This document shows, in pieces, positions 1 to 8,091 of a DNA stretch of 64,000 nt (positions within the stretch are counted from its first letter, which is position 1; each line of letters begins with the position of its first letter). Source of the stretch: Deltaproteobacteria bacterium (GTDB lineage: Bacteria; Myxococcota; JACPTQ01); assembly GCA_016192705.1 (NCBI GenBank), contig JACPTQ010000021.1, forward strand, positions 1-64,000, in the 5' to 3' direction. The notes below the pieces were generated by a model. The model had not been told where the DNA came from, did no database searches, and was given only the letters and a program-made list of their open reading frames with translations. The position numbers and the translations under genes were made by a program.

Positions 1-64
1 TCGAACGCTGGCCGATACCCAACGGGTGAAACCTTCGTACCGCCCTCAAACCTAAGGAATACGT

Positions 65-138
65 CCCCGGAAAGCGGTCCGCCAGGAATTGCGTAGGGTC
101 GGCAGGGGTGCCGCAAAGGCGCGCCTCCGCAGGGTCTG
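65..138 (-). repeat. repeat R1, copy 1
   Basis: Read on the minus strand this begins CAGACCC, contains GGCGCGCC and CTGCCGACCCTACGCA, and ends CCGCTTTCCGGGGA. The copy at 59822-59907 has these blocks in the same order. Middle sections differ between copies, so the ends and the CTGCCGACCC block are the conserved parts. Confidence 0.6.
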
Positions 139-208
139 CAGCGCAATATTGGCTCGGACAACCGAGCTTTCGCTTGCCTCTGAACAGCGGTTCTGTCGCG
201 CCAGTCAG

Positions 209-296
209 TTCAGACCCGAGGACGTCGGCGCGCCGAAGCGGCCTCCTGCCGACCCGACGCGATGCAGTGAATCTGCCGCTTATCCGGGGATCGAGG
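209..296 (+). repeat. repeat R1, copy 2
   Basis: Starts TTCAGACCCGAGGAC, contains the palindrome CGGCGCGCCG, then CTGCCGACCC, and ends TTATCCGGGGATCGAGG. It is followed by GCTATG, a sequence that also follows copy 4, where that ATG is the start of a rhodanese gene. It is the inverted partner of copy 1. Confidence 0.7.
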
Positions 297-329
297 CTAT
301 GGGCGGGGCGGACGGATGCGGGAGCGGGA

Positions 330-1103
330 TTAACGGCGGCGATAGGAATTGTACGACGGGCGATACGTGTTGTAGTTCGTGCTCGGCCGGTAAGTGTACG
401 ACGAGCTCGGCCGGTAGCTGTACGATGTGCTTGGGCGATACGTGTAGCTTGGTCGATAGGTGTTGTATGTCGGGCGATACGTGTAGCTTGGTCGATAGGT
501 GTTGTAGCTCGGCCGATATGAATTGGACGAATTGCGGCTCTGCTCGTAGCGCTTTTGCTCGTACTTTTGGTTCGAGCGATACTGTTCGTAGCGGCGATTG
601 TCCCATTGTCGCTGCGCGGCTTGGTTCACGACGCGCTTATTGAAATCACGATTCTGCTGCGCCTGTTTCTGATAGTTGTATGCGTTGGACGCGCGATACG
701 TGTTGTACGTATTCGGCCGATACGTCGTCGTCGGTCGATACGAATAAGATGTCGTCGGACGGTAGGTCGTCGTTGGGCGGTATTTATACGACGTGGTCGG
801 GCGATAGGTGTAAGGAGTCGCCGCGCGGTACGTGTAGGGTCGGTACTTTGTCGTCGGCATCGCCGCGGTCGCTGCGCCACGCGACGGGGTCGTCCCGGTC
901 GTCGGTTTGTACGCCGGCGCCGGCTTATAAGCGCTGGCCGGAAGTTTCGGGTTAACCTTGAGAACAGGCGGCGTCACCGGCTTTTTTGGGTTCGAGATGG
1001 TCGTTTTGGGATCCTGAGGCGCCGGCGGTGTCGTCGATTCCGCGAGTGCGACAGCCGAAACGCCGAATGTCGCCGCAACAGTGAGTATCGATAATCGGTT
1101 CAT
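330..1103 (-). CDS. secreted YRP-repeat protein
   Basis: A 257-residue exported protein of unknown function. A signal peptide is visible (Met-Asn-Arg, hydrophobic stretch, cleavage near ALA-ES at residues 20-22), then a Pro-rich segment to about residue 70. Next come tandem Tyr-Arg-Pro units (TYRPTTSY, TYRPSYNTYRPSY), interrupted around 145-200 by a Gln/Arg/Tyr-rich basic block, and a last run of YRP units ends in YRRR. A strong ribosome site, GGAGG about eight bases before the ATG, supports the start. Short repeats with regular Tyr and Arg suggest a structural or adhesive cell-envelope protein; that role is inference. The underlying DNA is itself repetitive, so repeat number may vary between strains. 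Confidence 0.75.
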   Translation of the reverse strand: MNRLSILTVAATFGVSAVALAESTTPPAPQDPKTTISNPKKPVTPPVLKVNPKLPASAYKPAPAYKPTTGTTPSRGAATAAMPTTKYRPYTYRAATPYTYRPTTSYKYRPTTTYRPTTSYSYRPTTTYRPNTYNTYRASNAYNYQKQAQQNRDFNKRVVNQAAQRQWDNRRYEQYRSNQKYEQKRYEQSRNSSNSYRPSYNTYRPSYTYRPTYNTYRPSYTYRPSTSYSYRPSSSYTYRPSTNYNTYRPSYNSYRRR

Positions 1104-1207
1104 GTAAAGACCCTCCTTAAGAATTGGCTAAAGTCTAACACAAGAGACGTCCCATACGTGAAGAGGATCTGTTGGCCCGCTGCGCGAAAGTGTTACACTG
1201 CCGCGCG

Positions 1208-3382
1208 ATGCCCGACGCCGAGACCGGTCAAGACGCGTTTCGCGACCAAATTCATCAGCGATTTCATTATCTGAAATCGTTTTTTCAGGAGCGGTACGTC
1301 GAGCACCAGCTTTTTGGTCTCATCGATCGCAACACCCATCGCGACTCGAAGATTGACCAGTCGCACGTTACGCTTCTCCGCGAGAAATTTTCCGCGCTCG
1401 AACCGAAACTTGGAACTGAGGCGCCGGCAAATCTTGCGCGTGAGTTCGCCGACCTTACGCTTCACATTCAGAAGCTTTCCGAAGATATCCTCGAGCTGTC
1501 GGAACGACTTCAGCCAGGCGAGCTTCGCAATTTCCTCGAGCAGTTTCCGTCATTCGACGAAGACAACTTGGTTTTTCTCGCCAAGTTTTACATCGGCAAG
1601 GACCCAAAGCAGGGGAGCGATTTTGATATCGTTGACCTCATCCTAACGCGGCTGGGGACACAGTCGGCGTCATCCGGGAACGGGAAGCTCGAAAAGCGAC
1701 CGATCGAGGATCTTCTGCGCGTCGTTGGGAAACTTCTCCCGCCGTATCGCCCGTCTCCGGAGGAGGCGCGCGAGGTCGATGCGGCGTCGCAGCACTTGCG
1801 TCAACTGACCGCGCAGCTTTCGGATCTCAATGTTCGCAATTTGCAGGAGCTGTACGACCATCGCGTCATCGACGAGGTTCGCAAATTCAAGCGGTCGCTC
1901 GGGCCGCTCTTTTTCGCGCCGCCGGTGCTCCTCGAAATCATCGATTACAACGTTTCCGTTCGTGGCCTCATCCACAACCTTTACCAAACTGAGTTGGGCG
2001 CGGTGGAGTCGCAGGTCCTTCAGCTTCGCGTCATGCTGCGAACACTCGAGCACCAGGCGGAGAGCGACCCGAAAACGGCCGCGCAGTTCGTCCAGTATGC
2101 CGAGGAGGTCGAGCAGGCGTTCGAGCACGCGCGCGAGAAGGTCGACATCAACGAGTTCAAGCCGGCCGAGATTCAGAAGTCGCTGGAGCGCGCGTTTGCG
2201 GCTTATGGAAACGTGACGGGCGCGGAGGCGGGTGCGGGCGGGAACGCGGGCGCGGGTGCGGGAGCGGAGGCGGTTGCGGGAGCGGGTGCGGTTGCGGTCG
2301 CTTCGACCACAAGCGAGGATTTCGTTATCAGCGACGAGGTTTCAGGTGCGTCGATCGAGACGACCGAAAGCTACGTCGAGGCGATTCGATCGATTGCAGA
2401 CCCGGCAAAGTCTGCCGAGGAGCGCGGACCGCTGGCGTTCGAGCTCGCGCCGCTCGTGGCGACGCTTGACCCGTGGGAGGTGGAGGCGTTTCACGTTGGA
2501 GGCGATGCGGCGGTTGCGTGCATTCGGGCGATGGTGGCGCTGCGACTTAAGATTGTGCGGTTCGACGCGTGGCGACGGCGTGAGGTGGGGCGCGAGGCGG
2601 CGATGAAGGTTTCGACGGCGTATCTCCTTGAGGTGGCCGAGGTTGAGGACGAGGCGCAGACGGTGATCAACGACCTCATCAAGGGCGCGAAACTTGACGA
2701 CATGCGCAAGATGTCGAACTCGCGATCGAAGCTGCTCGTTGCGGCGCGCGAGGTGCGTACGTTTGTTGAAGAGGTCAAAATGGAGCTCGCGGGAGAGGCG
2801 AAACCCGACACCGGGTTTTACTCAAGCGCCGGTTCGGTCGTTTCAGGAAGTGACGTTGTTCTCTCGGCGGGCGTTGTGGGTCCAGGGATCGACGCGCCCA
2901 TGCCGGCTCCGGGCGAGAGCTGGAGCGGGATTCACTTTCCAGTTCCCAAAGCGAAGCCAAAGCCAAAGGGGAAGGCGGCGCGACCGCAATCAGCCGCTGA
3001 ACGCGCTGCGCAAAAGTCGAGCACCAAGAAGCTCGTGACGTTTTTTCTGAGCCTCATCGTTTTTGTCGGGGTATCGCTTTACCTCATCCTCGATGATCGG
3101 ATTGGCTCGCGGTACAAAGGGCAGGTGCCAGATTTCGCGGAGTTTGACGTGAGCCAGTTTTCGGGAATCCTCGCGGTCAAGTCGGCGAAAAAGATTCGCG
3201 ACGCGGTGGAAATCGTGGTGAAGCCAGATTGGCCGCAACTCAGTAAAGACAAGAAGCGTGAAAAAGTGGGGACGCTGTTTAATGTGCTTCGGCCCAGCGG
3301 CGTGACGCAGCTTTTCGTGTTTGACGACAACCGACGAATGGTCGCGAGCTGCTTGAACGGCGCGGTGACGGTTATCCAGTGA
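1208..3382 (+). CDS. large coiled-coil protein with one C-terminal membrane segment
   Basis: A 724-residue protein that I do not recognise. The first 350 residues are charged and helix-rich and look like extended coiled coil. An Ala/Gly-rich low-complexity linker follows near 335-365. A second helical region precedes a Lys/Pro-rich stretch, one clear transmembrane helix (LVTFFLSLIVFVGVSLYL, about 620-637) and an outer domain of about 85 residues. The ATG at 1208 is preferred over the upstream TTG because the helical domain begins there. The stop overlaps the next gene's GTG (GTGA), so the two are probably translated together. The linker DNA is the GCGGGT-type microsatellite also seen in other genes of the window. 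Confidence 0.75.
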   Translation: MPDAETGQDAFRDQIHQRFHYLKSFFQERYVEHQLFGLIDRNTHRDSKIDQSHVTLLREKFSALEPKLGTEAPANLAREFADLTLHIQKLSEDILELSERLQPGELRNFLEQFPSFDEDNLVFLAKFYIGKDPKQGSDFDIVDLILTRLGTQSASSGNGKLEKRPIEDLLRVVGKLLPPYRPSPEEAREVDAASQHLRQLTAQLSDLNVRNLQELYDHRVIDEVRKFKRSLGPLFFAPPVLLEIIDYNVSVRGLIHNLYQTELGAVESQVLQLRVMLRTLEHQAESDPKTAAQFVQYAEEVEQAFEHAREKVDINEFKPAEIQKSLERAFAAYGNVTGAEAGAGGNAGAGAGAEAVAGAGAVAVASTTSEDFVISDEVSGASIETTESYVEAIRSIADPAKSAEERGPLAFELAPLVATLDPWEVEAFHVGGDAAVACIRAMVALRLKIVRFDAWRRREVGREAAMKVSTAYLLEVAEVEDEAQTVINDLIKGAKLDDMRKMSNSRSKLLVAAREVRTFVEEVKMELAGEAKPDTGFYSSAGSVVSGSDVVLSAGVVGPGIDAPMPAPGESWSGIHFPVPKAKPKPKGKAARPQSAAERAAQKSSTKKLVTFFLSLIVFVGVSLYLILDDRIGSRYKGQVPDFAEFDVSQFSGILAVKSAKKIRDAVEIVVKPDWPQLSKDKKREKVGTLFNVLRPSGVTQLFVFDDNRRMVASCLNGAVTVIQ

Positions 3383-4299
3383 GCGATGAGGGCGATGCCG
3401 CCGCGGCGGCTGGGGATTTCGCGGGGGCGGCGGCGGCGTATGAGCGAGCGTTGGAGGGGGCGCCGACCGACGCGCGGGTGCTGACGAATCTGGGGCTTTG
3501 CTACAGCCGGCTGGGACGCCTCGGCGACGCGGTTCGGGTTTTCGAGCGGGCGACGGTTCACGCGGCGACGCTGCCCGAGGCGTGGCTGAATCTCGGCGTG
3601 GCGCTTATTGCGGTGGGTGACGTCCGGCGCGCCGCGACGGTGCTTGCTGAAGCGGTTAAGTGGGGCGAAAACGTGGCGGCGGCGCATGCCGCGCACGCGA
3701 CGGCGCTTGCGTTGTCGGGTGACGTTGAGAAGTCGCTGGGCGCGATTGATCGTGCGCTTGCGCTTTGCCCGTTGGACGCGGATTTGCGCGACAACAAGCG
3801 GCGGATTTTGGAATCGCTCGGGCGGCGCAACGAGGCGGAGGCGATTGCGGTTGATGCGACGGAAGCCGAAAGGCATGCGGTGTGGCGTTCGCTTGCGCCC
3901 GCGAAGGCGGCGGAGGCGGTGGCGCTGCACGCTGGGCAATTTCGGGAGTTTTACGCGGCGGAAATGGGGCGCGCGTTCGAGCGCGGCGTTGAAGGAATTG
4001 GCGAGGTGGGCGCCTTTCTTGCGGAGGTCGCGCCACAGCGAGCTTTGTCAAACGACTGTCTTTTCGACGCGGGGTGCGCGGTGCTTGAGGCGCTTCATTT
4101 GCAGTTTGGCGGCGTCGTGACGTTTGACGACGACGCGGCGGCGGTTGTGCTCGTAGTGCCGGTCGCGGCGTACCAGGTTCACGTCGCGAACCCGATTGGC
4201 GCCGTGTTTCGCGTTTACGCGGGCGCGCGCGATGCGCTTCGTGACGAGGTTGCGGCGGTCGATCGGGCCGTCTCGGCACGCGGCGCACCGTCGCGGTAG
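3379..4299 (+). CDS. TPR-repeat protein
   Basis: A 306-residue protein whose first 150 residues are tetratricopeptide repeats. Typical signatures appear in order: GDFAGAAAAYERALEGAPTD, LTNLGLCYSRLGRLGDAVRV, WLNLGVALIAVGDVRRAATV and GDVEKSLGAIDRALAL. TPR units normally bind partner proteins. The C-terminal 150 residues match nothing I know. The GTG start overlaps the stop of the preceding membrane-anchored protein, which suggests that protein as the partner. No signal peptide is visible, so the product is probably cytoplasmic. Confidence 0.8.
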   Translation: MSDEGDAAAAAGDFAGAAAAYERALEGAPTDARVLTNLGLCYSRLGRLGDAVRVFERATVHAATLPEAWLNLGVALIAVGDVRRAATVLAEAVKWGENVAAAHAAHATALALSGDVEKSLGAIDRALALCPLDADLRDNKRRILESLGRRNEAEAIAVDATEAERHAVWRSLAPAKAAEAVALHAGQFREFYAAEMGRAFERGVEGIGEVGAFLAEVAPQRALSNDCLFDAGCAVLEALHLQFGGVVTFDDDAAAVVLVVPVAAYQVHVANPIGAVFRVYAGARDALRDEVAAVDRAVSARGAPSR

Positions 4300-4358
4300 C
4301 TCCTGCGAATCGAATGGCGACTGGCACTCGTCGCCGACTTTCGGTAGGCTCCCACGGT

Positions 4359-4628
4359 ATGGCAGCCCTCATCGAAAACCCTGACGCTGCGCGACGGTTG
4401 GCGCGGGCGATCGCGAGCGACATCTCGATGTACAATGAGAAGAAAGTCATCAAGGGGATCGAGGACGATAACCTTTTTGACGCGCTCAAAGACGAGATCG
4501 AAGAAGGTCGACAGCTGTTCAAGAGTCGCGTGTCGCCAGATATTTTGGCGAAGTTGAATTTGTATGAACTGGCTCTCGTCGACTTGCTGGTTCGACCCAA
4601 GGCTCACGTCAAGACGAAGATTTGGTGA
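4359..4628 (+). CDS. small conserved-type hypothetical protein
   Basis: An 89-residue soluble, helical protein of unknown function starting MAALIENPDAARRLARAI. It is rich in charged residues with no Cys, membrane helix or signal. The ATG at 4359 is preferred over an upstream in-frame start at 4314, whose added residues are Arg-rich and look like translated intergenic sequence. Its end overlaps the longest reading of the pseudouridine synthase gene by seven bases, so co-expression is likely. Confidence 0.6.
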   Translation: MAALIENPDAARRLARAIASDISMYNEKKVIKGIEDDNLFDALKDEIEEGRQLFKSRVSPDILAKLNLYELALVDLLVRPKAHVKTKIW

Positions 4629-5665
4629 CCGCGAAGGGGCAGAGGTTGGGTTCGACCTCCGTTCCGTCGGTCTCCCCATCTTGCTCGCGCCCGCGGCCCA
4701 CTGAGCCACGGGCCGATTGCTCGCAAGATTGGTCGGCGACGCTGGGGGGGGACGACGTGGGGGCGCGGCTTGACGTAGCGCTTGTGGCGCGGGGTGTGCC
4801 GCTGACGCGTTCGCAGCTCAAGAATGCGATCGACCGTGGCGAGGTGAGGATAGGCGGCATCGCGGCGAAGGCGTCACGGCGCGTGCGCGAGGGAGACGCT
4901 GTGGTCGTGTGGATTCCGCCGCCGGAACCGGCCGAGGCGCTTCCCGAAAACCTCGACATCGAAATTGTGTACGAGGACGCGGCGCTTGCCGTCGTGAATA
5001 AGCCGGCCGGGATGGTTGTCCATCCGTCGCCGGGGCACGCGGGCGGAACGCTTGTCAACGCGCTCCTTTTTCGAATTGCGTCGCTGTCGGGCGTGGGGGG
5101 TGTGCTCCGGCCGGGGATTGTGCATCGACTCGACAAGGATACGAGCGGACTCATGGTGGTGTCGAAAGGCGACCATGCACACGTCGCGCTCCAAACGGCG
5201 ATCAAGGCGCGCGAAGTGGAGCGCGTGTATGTTGCGCTCGTGCATGGGAACGTACGCGGCAACGAGGGGCGCATCGAGACGCTGTATGGGCGGCATCCAA
5301 CTGAGCGGAAGCGTTTTACGACGCGGGTGCGCGAGGGGCGGCGCGCGGCGATGCGGTGGCGCGTGCTTGAGCGTTTCGTGGTCGGCGATTCGGGGGCGGC
5401 GCTGACGCTCGTCGAGTGTCGGCTTGAGACGGGGCGGACACACCAGATCCGCGTCCAGATGAGCGAACGCGGGCACCCGATTGTCGGAGACGCGATGTAC
5501 GGGGGCGCGCGGCGCGACGAGAAGGCGGGGCTTGCGTCGCTGGGGCGGCAGTTTTTGCACGCGCGACGGCTTTCGTTTGTGCACCCGGAGTTGGGACGGC
5601 GGCTCACCTTTGAAGCGCCGCTGCCGCGTGAGCTCGAGGCGATGCTACGTGAGGTTCGCGGATGA
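4622..5665 (+). CDS. RluA/RluD-family RNA pseudouridine synthase
   Basis: Isomerises specific uridines in rRNA (or tRNA) to pseudouridine. An S4-type RNA-binding domain comes first (GARLDVALVARGVPLTRSQ to VRIGG, about residues 47-80), then the catalytic domain with motif HRLDKDTSGLMVVSK (about 167-181), where Asp is the family nucleophile. GRTHQIRVQMSERGHPIVGD follows near 275. The start is uncertain. The first 40 or so residues are encoded by an inverted copy of repeat R3 and are Ser/Pro-rich, so a start near GTG 4757 is possible, just before the S4 domain. The next gene overlaps by ATGA. Confidence 0.9.
   Translation: MVTAKGQRLGSTSVPSVSPSCSRPRPTEPRADCSQDWSATLGGDDVGARLDVALVARGVPLTRSQLKNAIDRGEVRIGGIAAKASRRVREGDAVVVWIPPPEPAEALPENLDIEIVYEDAALAVVNKPAGMVVHPSPGHAGGTLVNALLFRIASLSGVGGVLRPGIVHRLDKDTSGLMVVSKGDHAHVALQTAIKAREVERVYVALVHGNVRGNEGRIETLYGRHPTERKRFTTRVREGRRAAMRWRVLERFVVGDSGAALTLVECRLETGRTHQIRVQMSERGHPIVGDAMYGGARRDEKAGLASLGRQFLHARRLSFVHPELGRRLTFEAPLPRELEAMLREVRG
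4647..4713 (-). repeat. repeat R3, copy at the 5' end of the pseudouridine synthase gene
   Basis: Read on the minus strand this gives GCCCGTGGC, then GCGCGAGCAAGATGGGGAGA, then CCGACGGAACGGAGGTCGAA followed by CCC. The copy at 27674-27738 shows the same blocks in the same order. It lies inside the longest reading of the downstream gene. Confidence 0.6.
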
Positions 5666-6300
5666 CGCTTGTGTTGCGGGCAGGGGAGTTTGGGGATCGA
5701 ACGATTGGGTACGGCTTCCCGACGCGTGATGAGAGAGAACCGGAAAACGTCGTGACGCTCAAACAGGTTCACGGGAGTTGCGTTCGCGAAACCGCGGATT
5801 CTGGGGCGGGGATTGAAGGGGACGCGGTGATCGCGCGGGAGGCGGGCGTTGCTGTCGGGGTGCGCACGGCCGACTGCTTGCCGGTGCTTCTTTACGCGCG
5901 AGAGGAGCGTGTGGTTGCGGCGGTCCACTGTGGATGGCGCGGGATTGTCGGGCGGATTCAGGAGCGCGCGGTCGAAAGGTTGGGCGTGGCGAATCGCGCG
6001 GAAATCCAAGCGGCCGTTGGCCCAGGGATCGGCGCGTGCTGTTTCGTCGTGCATCGCGACGCCTACGAGCCAATCGCCGCGGCGTTCCCGCGTGTTCCCG
6101 ACGCGCTGTTCGACCTCGGAAACGGCGCGTGGCGCATCGATTTGCGGCGTCTCGTTCATGCGTCGCTCGCGTCGGCCGGCGTGAATCGAGTGTTCGACGT
6201 CCCGATTTGCACCGTGTGTCGCCCAGATCTCTTTCATTCGTTTCGTCGCGATCGCGACGCGGCAGGGCGCCATGTCAACTTCATTGAACGGCTCCGTTGA
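5662..6300 (+). CDS. YfiH/laccase-domain purine nucleoside phosphorylase-like protein
   Basis: A 212-residue member of the multicopper-oxidase-like YfiH (DUF152) family. Characterised members bind zinc and act on purine nucleosides (adenosine deaminase/phosphorylase activities). Metal-site signatures are present: KQVHGS (about 34-39), RTADCLPVLLY (about 73-83), VHCGWRGIVG (about 92-101) and GPGIGACCF. The usual catalytic His-Cys-His set is intact. Family members often sit next to rluD, as here. It starts in an ATGA overlap with the pseudouridine synthase stop and overlaps the glycosyltransferase start by 29 bases. Confidence 0.9.
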   Translation: MTLVLRAGEFGDRTIGYGFPTRDEREPENVVTLKQVHGSCVRETADSGAGIEGDAVIAREAGVAVGVRTADCLPVLLYAREERVVAAVHCGWRGIVGRIQERAVERLGVANRAEIQAAVGPGIGACCFVVHRDAYEPIAAAFPRVPDALFDLGNGAWRIDLRRLVHASLASAGVNRVFDVPICTVCRPDLFHSFRRDRDAAGRHVNFIERLR

Positions 6301-7291
6301 CGTCATCATGCCGTTCCGCGATGCGGCGGCAACAATCGAAGAGGCGCTCGACAGCGTTCTTTCGCAGCGCGGCGTCCAGACGAGAGTCATCGCCATTGAC
6401 GACGGGTCGCGTGATGCGGGTCCTTCGATTGTCTTGCGCATGGCGTCCCGGCATTCGGGTGTCACATCGATTAAAACGCCCGGTTTCGGTGTGGCGCGCG
6501 CGATCGCGCTCGGCTTCGCGCAATCGCGAACCGCCCTCGTGGCGCGTATGGATGCGGACGACGTTTCGTTGCCGGACCGATTTTCGCAACAGCTCGACTT
6601 GCTGGCACGAGACCCACGCGTTGCAGTCGCCGCAACTCAAGTGGAGATCTTTCCGTCGGGGCTTGGCGCCGGGCTTGAACGGTACGTCGCGTGGCAGAAC
6701 AGCCTTTTGTCGCCCGCGGATCATGCCCGCGAAATCTTTATCGAGTCACCGCTCTGCCATCCGACGGTCCTGATGCGCCGCACGGCCATTTGCGCGGTCG
6801 GTGGTTATCGCGAGACGGCCGGGCCCGAGGACTACGATCTTTGGTTGCGCATCGACGCGGCGGGCGGGGCGATCGCGAAAGTTGGTGCGCCGCTTTTCAA
6901 GTGGCGGCGGCATTTGGGCCAGGCGACGTTTTCGGCGCCCCACTATGTGGCCGCGCGCTTCACGGAGACCAAGGCGCCTTCACTCGCTGCGCGCGTATCA
7001 GCAGCAGCGCGTGGTCGGCGCGTCGTCGTTTGGGGTGCGGGCCCAACGGGGCGTCGCCTCGCGCGTGCGCTCACGCCACACAGGATTTGCATCGCGCTTT
7101 TCGTCGACATCGATCCGCGGAAGATCGGTCGGGTCGCGCGCGGTGTACCAATCGTTTCGCGCGATCGGCTCGACCGCATGCGTGATTTCGTTGTTGTCGC
7201 CGTTGGGTCCCTTGGTGCCCGTGCGTTGATCCGCAGTGACCTTGGCGCGCGTCAATTTGTCGAAACGATTGACTTTTTGTGCGCCGCATAA
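6272..7291 (+). CDS. family 2 glycosyltransferase with C-terminal Rossmann-like domain
   Basis: A 339-residue protein. Residues 8-230 are a GT-A glycosyltransferase: VDVIMPFRDAAATIEEALDS opens the nucleotide-binding fold, DDGSRD binds the nucleotide and RMDADD is the metal-binding DXD site. GPEDYDLWLRI is the typical acceptor-side motif. From about residue 248 a separate domain begins with VVVWGAGPTGRRLA, a dinucleotide-binding glycine-rich loop, followed by FVDIDPRKIG. This resembles N-terminal domains of PglD/NeuD-type sugar acyltransferases, and fusion to a GT2 is unusual. It presumably transfers a sugar to a cell-surface glycan; donor and acceptor are unknown. Confidence 0.85.
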   Translation: MSTSLNGSVDVIMPFRDAAATIEEALDSVLSQRGVQTRVIAIDDGSRDAGPSIVLRMASRHSGVTSIKTPGFGVARAIALGFAQSRTALVARMDADDVSLPDRFSQQLDLLARDPRVAVAATQVEIFPSGLGAGLERYVAWQNSLLSPADHAREIFIESPLCHPTVLMRRTAICAVGGYRETAGPEDYDLWLRIDAAGGAIAKVGAPLFKWRRHLGQATFSAPHYVAARFTETKAPSLAARVSAAARGRRVVVWGAGPTGRRLARALTPHRICIALFVDIDPRKIGRVARGVPIVSRDRLDRMRDFVVVAVGSLGARALIRSDLGARQFVETIDFLCAA

Positions 7292-7316
7292 GGTGGGGTT
7301 CGCGCTCTGTAAACAG

Positions 7317-7353
7317 GCGCTCCCCATTTCGCTCGCGCGCTCAAGCCACTGGC
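7317..7353 (-). repeat. repeat R3, short copy
   Basis: On the minus strand GCCAGTGGCTTGAGCGCGCG is followed by AGCGAAATGGGGAGCGC, matching the first half of the R3 copies beside the tRNA gene (GCCAGTGGCTTGTTGGCGCG then AGGAAAATGGGTA). It lies in the gap after the glycosyltransferase gene. The ACGGAACGGAG half is not seen. Confidence 0.5.
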
Positions 7354-7472
7354 TTTCGCGCATACTGCTCGCGAAATTAGCAATTAACTTTAGCCCTGGC
7401 TCCGTGTCTAACAATGCGGAAAGCCCACAGAAATGTTGGTCTCATAGAAACCAAAGAAGGAGTCCTAACGTG

Positions 7473-7946
7473 ATGAAGGTGTTGCTTACGCTCGTTGTTT
7501 TCTCGTTCCCGTTCGCAGCGATCGCGGATGACGCGGCTCAAAAGCCAGCGGGAAAGCCCGATCAATTGCCAACAGAGGTCAAAGAAGACAAACCGGCGGC
7601 GGCGCCAGATGTCGCACAGGATCCGTCGAAGGCGGCGACGGCCGAGTCCGAAAAGAAGTACAACGCGTGGGTCGAGCGGTTTAAGGCGAAGCACCCGAAG
7701 GCCGCGGAGCATTACCTCAAGTTGCGTCAGGGAGTGCTCGATGCGAAAACAAAGCTGGATGCGAACAAGGGCGACGCGGCGGCGAAGCGCGAGCTTTTGG
7801 TTGCGCGCCGGAAGCTGCATGGGTTTTGGGTTGGATTCCGCGGCTGGCAAATTCGCCACGCGCGCGAAGAAGTGGCCCGATGGCGCAAGGATGTCGCACG
7901 CCACCGCGACATCATGCGAAAGCTCGAAAAAGAGATCGTGAAGTAG
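7473..7946 (+). CDS. small exported helical protein
   Basis: A 157-residue protein of unknown function. A signal peptide is visible (MKVLLTLVVFSFPFAAIADD, cleavage after AIA). A Pro/Ala/Lys-rich stretch to about residue 60 is followed by a strongly charged helical region, probably coiled coil (about 65-157), ending LRKLEKEIVK-like. AAGAAGGAGT precedes the start; the adjacent GTG at 7470 is equally possible and adds one residue. It is probably periplasmic. The stop codon touches an R2 palindrome that fills the gap to the convergent histidine kinase gene. Confidence 0.75.
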   Translation: MKVLLTLVVFSFPFAAIADDAAQKPAGKPDQLPTEVKEDKPAAAPDVAQDPSKAATAESEKKYNAWVERFKAKHPKAAEHYLKLRQGVLDAKTKLDANKGDAAAKRELLVARRKLHGFWVGFRGWQIRHAREEVARWRKDVARHRDIMRKLEKEIVK

Positions 7947-8073
7947 CAGGTCGGCGAGAAACGGCCGTCCGCGGCGTTGACGCGTCGCCGCTCGCTCCCA
8001 CGTACACCAGAGTACGCGTCCGCTCGCGGCTTTCCGCGCCTGCCTTGCGGCCAGCCATTTCTCACCGACCTGC
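7946..8073. repeat. palindromic repeat R2, copy 1
   Basis: Inverted arms GCAGGTCGGCGAGAAACGGC (7946-7965) and GGCCAGCCATTTCTCACCGA plus CCTGC (8049-8073) enclose GCGGCGTTGACGCGTCGCCG, CTCGCTCCCACGTACACCAG and AGTACGCGTCCGCTCGCGGC, with GCCTGCCTTGCGG after them. The inner part closely matches copy 3 at 47980-48105. It sits between two convergent genes, so a bidirectional terminator role is plausible. Confidence 0.8.
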
Positions 8074-8091
8074 CGAGGCCAACAATCGATA

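Larger units (their letters stand above)
1..329. other. non-coding stretch holding an inverted pair of repeat R1
   Basis: I see no convincing gene here: the open frames lack family features or are antisense to the YRP protein. The stretch holds two copies of a short repeat in opposite orientation, at 65-138 (minus) and 209-296 (plus). The same arrangement recurs near the other end of the window (59455-59907). The rest is plain GC-rich sequence without an obvious promoter or terminator. Confidence 0.6.

Noticed and set aside
555-1094. plus-strand open frame opposite the YRP-repeat gene
   Set aside because: Its Arg/Val repeats are the complement of the YRP repeats, while the minus strand has a signal peptide and strong ribosome site.
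4609-6465. 618-codon minus-strand open frame opposite the pseudouridine synthase and YfiH genes
   Set aside because: Arg/Ser/Pro-rich without family features; the plus strand has complete catalytic motifs.
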